Of a stretch of 7,832 nucleotides of DNA, positions 1-5,334 are shown piece by piece; position 1 is the stretch's first letter, and each line of letters opens with the position of its first letter. The translations under genes and the position numbers were made by a program. Location of the stretch: the NCBI GenBank assembly GCA_014380545.1, contig JACMJP010000462.1:1-7832 (forward strand), given 5' to 3'. This stretch comes from Chitinophagales bacterium. Lineage in GTDB: Bacteria; Bacteroidota; Bacteroidia; Chitinophagales; BACL12. The notes under the pieces are model-generated. The model was not told where the DNA came from, made no database searches, and was given only the letters and a program-made list of their open reading frames with translations.

Positions 1-855
1 AGGACTCAACTTGAATTTAATCATACAAGATGGCTTGTTGGCAGCGATATAAATATTAATGCCTTCGGTTACGCTCAAAAGATAGGTGATGGCGCAATTG
101 GATTAAGCCTTGTGTCGTATGATCTTGGCGAGATACCGGTGACTACCACAAACCTTCCGGAAGGAACAGGTGCTACTTATAAACCAAGAATATCAAACTT
201 TTCATTTGCTTATTCAAGAAAATTTGCAGATTACCTGAGCGGTGGTTTGGTAATTCGTGGTGTTTCAGAAAATATAGCTGATGCAAAAGCCTTCGGTATT
301 GCAATGGATATAGGTATTCAGTATATAACGGGGCCTGCAGAACATCCTGAAAAAATTAAACTTGGTGTTGCATTACGCAACATCGGAACACCAATGAAAT
401 ATGAAGGTGATGGATTAGCATTTAAAGCTGATGTGCCTGAAGGAACTTATCAATCAACTGTTTTATTCAGAAGTGAAGATTTTGAATTGCCATCGTTATT
501 AACGATCGGGCTGGCTTATGATTTTTATTTTGGTGCGAAAAATCGTTTGACCGCAGTTGGTAATTTCGTATCAAATTCATTTTATAAGGATCAGTTCGGT
601 GTGGGCTTAGAATATGGGTTGAAGGTAAAGAATACAGAAATGTTTATGCTTCGGGCGGGATACAGGTATGAAGATGGAATTACGGGCGGCACCGATGAAA
701 ATAGAACAACAGTAAATACAGGTTTTGCTGCAGGAGCAACATTCCAGACACCATTTACAGGAAATGATAAAACTTTACTTGGAATTAATTATTCTTATCG
801 TTCATCAAACCCATTTGACGGAACACATAGTTTGGGTATAAGATTGAGTTTGTAA
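1..855 (+). CDS. PorV/PorQ-family outer-membrane beta-barrel protein, 3' part
   Basis: The reading frame is open from the first base to the TAA at 853-855, giving 284 residues with the N-terminus outside the window. The GTG at 112 is an internal valine codon, not a start: residues before it (a WLVGSDIN segment, then AFGYAQKIGDGAIGLS) continue the barrel pattern seamlessly. Family signs are the early FNHTRWLVGSD stretch, a G-LSL--YDLGEIP--TT strand pair, the LGVALRNIGTPMKYEGDGL segment, and alternating hydrophobic/polar strands to the C-terminal SLGIRLSL. Members sit in the outer membrane. PorV itself shuttles type IX secretion substrates to the sortase PorU, and PorQ is another T9SS-associated barrel. 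Many Bacteroidota carry several paralogues, so I cannot say which one this is without the missing N-terminus and the upstream gene. A strong terminator ends the transcript. Family assignment is fairly sure; a specific T9SS role is inference. Confidence 0.8.
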   Translation, partial: RTQLEFNHTRWLVGSDININAFGYAQKIGDGAIGLSLVSYDLGEIPVTTTNLPEGTGATYKPRISNFSFAYSRKFADYLSGGLVIRGVSENIADAKAFGIAMDIGIQYITGPAEHPEKIKLGVALRNIGTPMKYEGDGLAFKADVPEGTYQSTVLFRSEDFELPSLLTIGLAYDFYFGAKNRLTAVGNFVSNSFYKDQFGVGLEYGLKVKNTEMFMLRAGYRYEDGITGGTDENRTTVNTGFAAGATFQTPFTGNDKTLLGINYSYRSSNPFDGTHSLGIRLSL

Positions 856-878
856 ATAATATTATTGATAATTTTACA

Positions 879-912
879 GAAACGTTTCCGGAAAGGGGAC
901 GTTTCTTTTTTT
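879..912 (+). terminator. Intrinsic terminator of the PorV/PorQ-family gene
   Basis: The left arm GAAACGTTTCC (879-889) and right arm GGGGACGTTTC (895-905) form an 11-bp stem: seven Watson-Crick pairs at the base, two G-U pairs, and two C-G pairs next to a GGAAA loop. Seven T residues follow directly (906-912). It lies 23 nt after the barrel-gene stop and separates that transcript from greA. Confidence 0.92.
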
Positions 913-935
913 AATGTATTGTAAATTGAAAAATT

Positions 936-1409
936 ATGGCAGATATAATTTATATGACCAAAGAGGGTCTTGAAAAAGTAAAAGTAGAATTGCAGGAAAT
1001 GCGCACTAAAGGCAGGGCAGACATTTCAGCACAAATTAAAGAAGCCCGTGAAAAGGGTGACCTTTCAGAAAATGCTGAATATGATGCAGCAAAAGAAGCA
1101 CAGGGCATGCTCGAATTAAAAATTGCAAAGTTGGAAGAGCTGTTATCAAATGCAAGAGAAATGGATGAATCAAAAATTGATACATCTAAAGTTGCAGTGC
1201 TTACAAAAGTAAAAGTATTTCACGGCGGGTTAAAAAAAGAAATAGAATATAAATTAGTTGCAGAAAAAGAAGCAGATTTTAAGGCGAATAAAATTTCAGT
1301 GACATCGCCAATTGGGAAAGGGCTGCTTGGAAAAATTAAAGGGGATGTAGTAAAAATACAAGTTCCGGCAGGTGTTCTTGAATTGAAAATATTGAATATA
1401 TCAATTTAA
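936..1409 (+). CDS. greA: Transcription elongation factor GreA
   Basis: GreA inserts its coiled coil into the secondary channel of RNA polymerase and stimulates cleavage of the backtracked 3' RNA end, rescuing arrested complexes in the cytoplasm. The 157-residue length is normal for the family. Residues 1-75 form the antiparallel coiled coil, with its tip at GDLSENAEYDAA (41-52). The two acidic residues that coordinate the catalytic metal, D41 and E44 in E. coli, are D42 and E45 here. Residues 80-157 match the FKBP-like C-terminal domain, including SPIGKGLLGKIKGD (124-137) and the closing VPAG turn. The ATG at 936 is the natural start, giving the usual MxxxxYxTKEGLEK opening. The gene sits just past a strong terminator, so it needs its own promoter in the 23-nt gap or some read-through. 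It is followed after 2 nt by the HIT gene and is almost certainly cotranscribed with it. Confidence 0.97.
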   Translation: MADIIYMTKEGLEKVKVELQEMRTKGRADISAQIKEAREKGDLSENAEYDAAKEAQGMLELKIAKLEELLSNAREMDESKIDTSKVAVLTKVKVFHGGLKKEIEYKLVAEKEADFKANKISVTSPIGKGLLGKIKGDVVKIQVPAGVLELKILNISI

Positions 1410-1411
1410 TT

Positions 1412-1810
1412 ATGGCATCTATTTTCAGCAGGATCATATCAGGCGAAATTCCATCACACAGGATTGCAGAAGATGAAAATTATTTTGCATTTCTCGATTT
1501 TATGCCGCTTGCGCCAGGGCATATTTTGGTAGTTCCTAAAAAAGAGATTAATTATATTTTTGATATAGATGATAATTTATTAAGCGGCATCTTGCCATTT
1601 GCAAAAAAAATTGCTTCTGCAATGGAAAAAGTAATCCCCTGTGAACGGATAGGTATTTCAGTAATTGGTTTGGAAGTGCCTCATGCACATATTCATCTAA
1701 TACCATTGCGCACAATGGATGATATCAACTTCAGCCGGCCGAAATTAAAAATGACACATGAAGAATTAGCTGCAATTGCAGAAAAAATAAGAAGCAATTT
1801 ATTTATTTAA
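1412..1810 (+). CDS. HIT family protein (histidine-triad nucleotide hydrolase)
   Basis: This is a 132-residue single-domain histidine-triad protein, probably a cytoplasmic HINT-like hydrolase acting on AMP-linked substrates such as adenosine phosphoramidates; the exact substrate cannot be read from sequence. The triad is PHAHIHLIPL, with H91, H93 and H95; by family knowledge the middle one (H93) is the nucleophile. Other landmarks are the N-terminal IFSRIISGEIPSHRIAED opening, the FLDFMPLAPGHILVVPK strand-turn-strand (28-43), and GISVIGLEVPHAH leading into the triad. The usual Q in the G-x-x-x-x-Q-x-V-x-H region is missing (ISVIGLEVPH instead), a variation I believe is common in Bacteroidota copies. 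It starts 2 nt after the greA stop, indicating one operon. Its last 12 bases overlap the 3' end of ruvC on the other strand. The start ATG gives the canonical family N-terminus. Confidence 0.93.
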   Translation: MASIFSRIISGEIPSHRIAEDENYFAFLDFMPLAPGHILVVPKKEINYIFDIDDNLLSGILPFAKKIASAMEKVIPCERIGISVIGLEVPHAHIHLIPLRTMDDINFSRPKLKMTHEELAAIAEKIRSNLFI

Positions 1811-2380
1811 ATTTTTTACAATTTTTTCGGGATTTGATTTTACATAATCATTCCAGTTGTTAAATGCAGTTGTTTTAATTGTAAATTTTTTAATTGAATT
1901 ATAATGGCACACAGCTACAGCGAGGGCATCGGTCTCATCAAAATATTCAGGTAATGTTTGCATTTGAAAAATACTTTTCAACATATATGCAACCTGTGCT
2001 TTACTCGCATTTCCCTTTCCTGTAATTGATTGTTTTATTTTTCTGGGGCTATATTCAATTATTTCAAGATTGTGATGGGCCGCTGCAAGAATAACGGTTC
2101 CCTGAGCTCTGCCAAGCTTCAGCATACTTTGAATATTTTTACCGTAAAAAGGCGCTTCAATTGCAAGACTTACAGGATTATATTTTTTTATTATCATATC
2201 TATATTGTCATAAATGCTGCGCAACTTATGAAAATGATTTTCTATCTTTTTCAAATGTATTACACCTTGTGTCAATATTCTGATTGTATTTTTATCCGTA
2301 CAGATAATGCTGTATCCAAGTACATTTGTTCCGGGATCAACACCCATAATAATTTGTTGAGAGGCTGATTTATTTTGCAT
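1799..2380 (-). CDS. ruvC: Crossover junction endodeoxyribonuclease RuvC
   Basis: RuvC is the dimeric, Mg2+-dependent nuclease that resolves Holliday junctions with RuvAB. With the start at the ATG complementary to 2378-2380 the protein has 193 residues, close to the usual 160-190. The catalytic acids are visible in the RNase-H-like fold: D15 in IMGVDPGT, E75 in LAIEAPFYGKN, and D148 and D151 in DETDALAVAVCH. The basic SPRKIKQSITGKGNASK segment also matches the family. A longer version starting at 2419 adds 13 hydrophobic residues (CFYFRFSIFFLS) that are not family-like and would overlap the start of the divergent gene, so I reject it. The downstream end overlaps the HIT gene tail-to-tail. 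A divergent membrane-protein gene begins 14 bp upstream, so the ruvC promoter must lie inside that neighbour; I found no convincing -7 box there. Confidence 0.96.
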   Translation of the reverse strand: MQNKSASQQIIMGVDPGTNVLGYSIICTDKNTIRILTQGVIHLKKIENHFHKLRSIYDNIDMIIKKYNPVSLAIEAPFYGKNIQSMLKLGRAQGTVILAAAHHNLEIIEYSPRKIKQSITGKGNASKAQVAYMLKSIFQMQTLPEYFDETDALAVAVCHYNSIKKFTIKTTAFNNWNDYVKSNPEKIVKNLNK

Positions 2381-2394
2381 CGAAAGAAAAAAAA

Positions 2395-3378
2395 TTGAAA
2401 AACGGAAATAAAAACACACAATTTTATTCCATCACGATAAAGGTAGTGATTCTCATTTTACTTGCGTTTGCCCTTTATAAACAACTGTTTGCTAATAATC
2501 AACTGAAGGATGTTGGTGAGAAATTGAAAATACAAATACAGCAGGAAGGGATTTTTCTAATCATTATTTCATTCTTACTGATGTTTTTTAATTGGGGCCT
2601 GGAAGCATTAAAGTGGAAGTTATTAATGGATAAATTAACGCCAGTTCAATTTACCCGGGCATTTAAGGCCGTATGGACAGGTGTTACACTTGGTTTGTTT
2701 ACACCAAACAGAATAGGAGAATACGGAGGAAGAATTTTATATCTGCCAAAAAAAATTCGCATTAAAGGAATAGTAGCAAGTTTAATTGGCAGCTATGCAC
2801 AAATACTTGTGACACTGCTTGCAGGAATAATAGCACTGGTTTTTTTTATTGATCAAAAACAGGATATTGAAAAATATACTTATATTATTATTGCAGTACT
2901 GTCTGCAATTTCTTTTATAATTCTTATTATTACTTACTATAATCTTGATTTATTGGTTCAACTCTTAAATAAAGTGAAATTATTTAATCGTATTAAACCC
3001 TACACTGAGGTCTTGAAATATTACCACAATTCAGAATATACTGTTTACCTGCTGCTCTCACTACTCCGATATATAGTTTACACGGCACAGTATTTGATTT
3101 TTCTGCGCCTGTTTGGAGTTTCATTACATGGTGCGGATGGAATAATAGCAGTGGGAGTTATTTTTTTAGTACAAACAATTATTCCGACATTTGCTGTAGC
3201 AGAATTATTTACGAGAGGAAGCATTGCAGTTATTATATTAAAAAATTTTACTTCAAATGATTTTGCCCCTATTGCTGCATCAACTTGTATGTGGATATTA
3301 AACCTGATAATTCCTGCAGTTCTGGGTTACATTTTTATAATACGGTTCAATTTTTTTAAAAATAAAAACACAAAATGA
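2395..3378 (+). CDS. Lysylphosphatidylglycerol synthase TM-region / flippase-like (UPF0104) membrane protein
   Basis: This is a 327-residue polytopic inner-membrane protein. Hydrophobic segments lie near residues 16-32, 53-67, 92-103, 127-151, 162-181, 216-240, 248-280 and 297-317. The family-like signature TPNRIGEYGGR (103-113) and the IPTFAVAELFTRGSIA segment (263-278) match the membrane part of MprF-like and related 'flippase-like' proteins. The soluble aminoacyl-transferase domain of true MprF is absent, so lysyl-PG synthesis is not expected. Lipid or glycan-lipid handling is a family-level guess. The start is TTG: no ATG lies in frame between the upstream stop at 2350-2352 and M63, and beginning at M63 would remove the first membrane segments. 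ATT or CTG codons at 2365-2370 are less likely alternatives. Its stop overlaps the start of the DUF3108 gene (ATGA), implying translational coupling. Function is unknown. Confidence 0.88.
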   Translation: MKNGNKNTQFYSITIKVVILILLAFALYKQLFANNQLKDVGEKLKIQIQQEGIFLIIISFLLMFFNWGLEALKWKLLMDKLTPVQFTRAFKAVWTGVTLGLFTPNRIGEYGGRILYLPKKIRIKGIVASLIGSYAQILVTLLAGIIALVFFIDQKQDIEKYTYIIIAVLSAISFIILIITYYNLDLLVQLLNKVKLFNRIKPYTEVLKYYHNSEYTVYLLLSLLRYIVYTAQYLIFLRLFGVSLHGADGIIAVGVIFLVQTIIPTFAVAELFTRGSIAVIILKNFTSNDFAPIAASTCMWILNLIIPAVLGYIFIIRFNFFKNKNTK

Positions 3379-4229
3379 TTTTAAAACCAATTCTAAGTGT
3401 ATCAATTTTTGCCGGAAGTTTTTTTTCGGGGGCTGAAATTGATACACCTCATAATAAGGAGTTTTATTCTACAGGAAACTGTGGTATTGAAAGTAAAGCA
3501 TTTGATTCGGGTGAATCTTTAACGTATAAAGTATATTATAATGCAGGCCCGATGTGGCTAACCGGAGGAGAATTATATTTTAAATTGCAAAATGAAACAT
3601 TAGATGATAAACAAGTTTTACATGGAATTGGTGAAGCTGTTACTTATAAATCTTTTGATTGGTTTTTTAAGGTACGGGATAAATTTGATACCTACATGGA
3701 TGTAAATACTTTGCAGAGTTATAAATTCAGCAGGGATATTTATGAAGGGGGATATACGTTTTATCGCTCTTATGACTGGAACAGAAATACGAATACGATT
3801 ACATCTTATTATCACAACAGAAAAAGCGGACAGAAAAAAACTACAACATTAAATAATGTAGATCCTTGTGGTGTTGATCTTTTATCTGCATTTTACTGGG
3901 CAAGAACAATTGATTATTCTAAATACAGTCCAGGGGATAAAATTCCTGTAAGCATGGCGGTAGATGATGAAGAACATGATTTGTATTTGCGTTTCGAAGG
4001 AAAAGAAAAATATAAAACAAAACTTGGGACATTCAATACCTTTAAAGTAAAACCTTTGCTATTAGAAGGATCTGTATTTAAAGAAGGTGAGGGAATGACG
4101 ATCTGGGTAACCGATGATCAGAACAGGATTCCGGTACGAATAGAGTCAACATTAAGAGTTGGAAGAATTACTGCTGACCTGAAATCATTTGCCGGAGCGT
4201 CTTATCCTTTCACATCTAAAGTTGAATAA
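3375..4229 (+). CDS. Exported DUF3108 domain-containing protein
   Basis: The protein has 284 residues and an N-terminal signal peptide: a lysine at 4, a hydrophobic run ILSVSIFAGSFF, and a plausible cleavage after SGA at residue 20. There is no lipobox cysteine, so a soluble periplasmic protein is more likely than a lipoprotein. The mature part is beta-rich and matches DUF3108: SGESLTYKVYYNAGP (45-59) with a following TGGELYFKL strand, CGVDLLSAFYWAR (165-177), GTFNTFKVKPLL (218-229), and a C-terminal WVTDDQNRIPVRIES plus a glycine turn and a last TADLKSF strand. The only cysteines are C36 and C165. The domain's biochemical function is unknown. The ATG overlaps the TGA of the preceding membrane-protein gene by 4 bp, so the two are made together and may act together at the inner membrane/periplasm interface. 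The downstream neighbour is convergent. Confidence 0.9.
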   Translation: MILKPILSVSIFAGSFFSGAEIDTPHNKEFYSTGNCGIESKAFDSGESLTYKVYYNAGPMWLTGGELYFKLQNETLDDKQVLHGIGEAVTYKSFDWFFKVRDKFDTYMDVNTLQSYKFSRDIYEGGYTFYRSYDWNRNTNTITSYYHNRKSGQKKTTTLNNVDPCGVDLLSAFYWARTIDYSKYSPGDKIPVSMAVDDEEHDLYLRFEGKEKYKTKLGTFNTFKVKPLLLEGSVFKEGEGMTIWVTDDQNRIPVRIESTLRVGRITADLKSFAGASYPFTSKVE

Positions 4230-4247
4230 AAATAAATTAATAGTATT

Positions 4248-4282
4248 GAGAGGTTTCAATTTTTTTATTTAAATCTCTTTTA
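4248..4282 (+). terminator. Possible weak terminator between the DUF3108 gene and ldcA
   Basis: AGAGGTTT (4249-4256) can pair with AAATCTCT (4271-4278) in an 8-bp stem with one G-U pair and a 14-nt loop; a short T run follows. A competing 5-bp hairpin, ATTGA (4245-4249) with TCAAT (4256-4260), is followed directly by seven T (4260-4266). Either could end the plus-strand transcript. Both stems are A+T-rich and weak, and the larger one touches the ldcA stop codon. No good T tract serves the minus strand. Confidence 0.35.
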
Positions 4283-5173
4283 TTTATAAGTGAGTTTTAC
4301 TGAATTATTGACTTCTAATTTTATTTCTTTTCCAAAAATCAATGCTCTGTTATCGTCAATATGCCCGCATGGAAAATTAAAACAAACAGGGATTCCAAGA
4401 TCTTTTATATGAGCATATATTATTTCTTCTGCAGTATTTCCAAAAGCTACTTTATTATCTTTCATATCCGTAAAATCTCCAACAATAACTCCGTTTAAGC
4501 TTTTCAGTTTCCCTGCAAGTTTTAAGCTCATCATCATTCTGTCAATATGATATAAATACTCATCAATGTCTTCAATGAAAAGAATTTTATGATTTGTACC
4601 AAACCCATATTGGGTTCCGAGCAGGGAATAAAGGATAGATAGATTGCCACCAATTAAAACTCCTTCAGCATTGCCCTTTACATTTAATGGATGTGTTTCT
4701 ATTGTGTATTGGGGTAAATCTCCAAACAAAATATTTTTTAATGAATTAATTGCCTCGGGTGTATTTCTTTGAAAACTAAAAGGCATTGTTGAATGCACGG
4801 TTGGCAAACCAAGTTTGTCATTTATATGTGTATGAATAATGGTGATATCACTGTATCCACATAATAATTTCGGATACTGCATAAATTTGGTGAAATCAAT
4901 TTTATCAATAATCCTGATTGTTCCATAGCCACCTCTTGCAAATAAAATTGCTCTGATGGAATTATCATCAAGCATAGTTTGAAGGTCTTCAGTTCTCGTT
5001 TCATCATCTCCGGAAAATTGCATGTGTTTTGCTCCAATTGTTTTTCCATATACAGGAACTAACCCCCATTCTTTTAATAACCTTTCAGTCATTTCAATTT
5101 CAGAAAAATCAATTGACCGGGCTGTGCTGATTATCCCTATTTTATCTCTTTGTTTTAATTTGAATTGCTGCAT
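4280..5173 (-). CDS. ldcA: S66 family LD-carboxypeptidase (muramoyltetrapeptide carboxypeptidase)
   Basis: S66 LD-carboxypeptidases remove the terminal D-alanine from tetrapeptides released from peptidoglycan, letting the tripeptide be recycled in the cytoplasm. The 297-residue length fits. The Ser-Glu-His triad is visible: S108 in LLCGYSDIT, E201 in ILFIEDIDEYLYHIDRM, and H271 in FNFPCGHIDDN. Other family marks are KIGIISTAR at the N-terminus, ILFARGGYGTIRII (76-89), and EGVLIGGNLSIL (170-181). No signal peptide is present, consistent with a cytoplasmic recycling enzyme. The ATG at 5173 puts KIGIISTAR at the normal distance from the N-terminus. The gene is convergent with the DUF3108 gene (50-bp gap) and divergent from metG (161-bp gap), so it is probably monocistronic. 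Some S66 members act on other substrates, such as microcin-type conjugates, so the symbol is family-level. Confidence 0.92.
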   Translation of the reverse strand: MQQFKLKQRDKIGIISTARSIDFSEIEMTERLLKEWGLVPVYGKTIGAKHMQFSGDDETRTEDLQTMLDDNSIRAILFARGGYGTIRIIDKIDFTKFMQYPKLLCGYSDITIIHTHINDKLGLPTVHSTMPFSFQRNTPEAINSLKNILFGDLPQYTIETHPLNVKGNAEGVLIGGNLSILYSLLGTQYGFGTNHKILFIEDIDEYLYHIDRMMMSLKLAGKLKSLNGVIVGDFTDMKDNKVAFGNTAEEIIYAHIKDLGIPVCFNFPCGHIDDNRALIFGKEIKLEVNNSVKLTYK

Positions 5174-5191
5174 TTTAAATGAATAATGAAT

Positions 5192-5199
5192 TAAAGATA
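5192..5199 (-). promoter_or_regulatory. Candidate -7 box for ldcA
   Basis: Read on the minus strand the bases are TATCTTTA, seven of eight matching the Bacteroidota -7 consensus TAnnTTTG. It lies 18 bp upstream of the ldcA ATG and would give a very short leader. No clear -33 TTG is seen at the usual spacing, so this is tentative. Confidence 0.35.
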
Positions 5200-5315
5200 A
5201 ATTGTAGTTTGTAAAGTATCTGAAAAGTTAATATGGAAAATTATGCATACCCTAAATCACTTAATCAACCAATAAACAATTTGACTCATTTTTTTAACCT
5301 TGAATTTTTAAAATG

Positions 5316-5323
5316 TATTTTTG
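5316..5323 (+). promoter_or_regulatory. -7 box of the metG promoter (TAnnTTTG)
   Basis: TATTTTTG matches the Bacteroidota consensus TAnnTTTG exactly and sits 11 bp before the metG ATG. A start site about 5-7 nt downstream would leave a leader of only a few bases, so translation would begin nearly leaderless. The -33 region (about 5291-5296) is a T tract without a clear TTG; the nearest TTG, at 5300-5302, is too close. Confidence 0.5.
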
Positions 5324-5334
5324 TGCGCTAAATT

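Noticed and set aside
112..114. GTG as a start codon of the first gene
   Set aside because: The frame is open to base 1 and the residues before it continue the beta-barrel pattern, so the GTG is internal.
2030..2368. 112-residue plus-strand frame inside ruvC
   Set aside because: It is antisense to a clearly functional gene with intact catalytic residues, and its Cys/Ile/Tyr-rich translation matches no family.
2353..2377. Promoter for the UPF0104 gene from TTG (2354-2359) and TATTTTG (2371-2377)
   Set aside because: The -7-like box is one base short of TAnnTTTG and the TTG lies too close to it, so the match is not convincing.
2381..2419. Longer RuvC with a 13-residue N-terminal extension
   Set aside because: The extension is hydrophobic and unlike RuvC, and it would overlap the divergent gene. 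The ATG at 2380 gives a normal-length protein.
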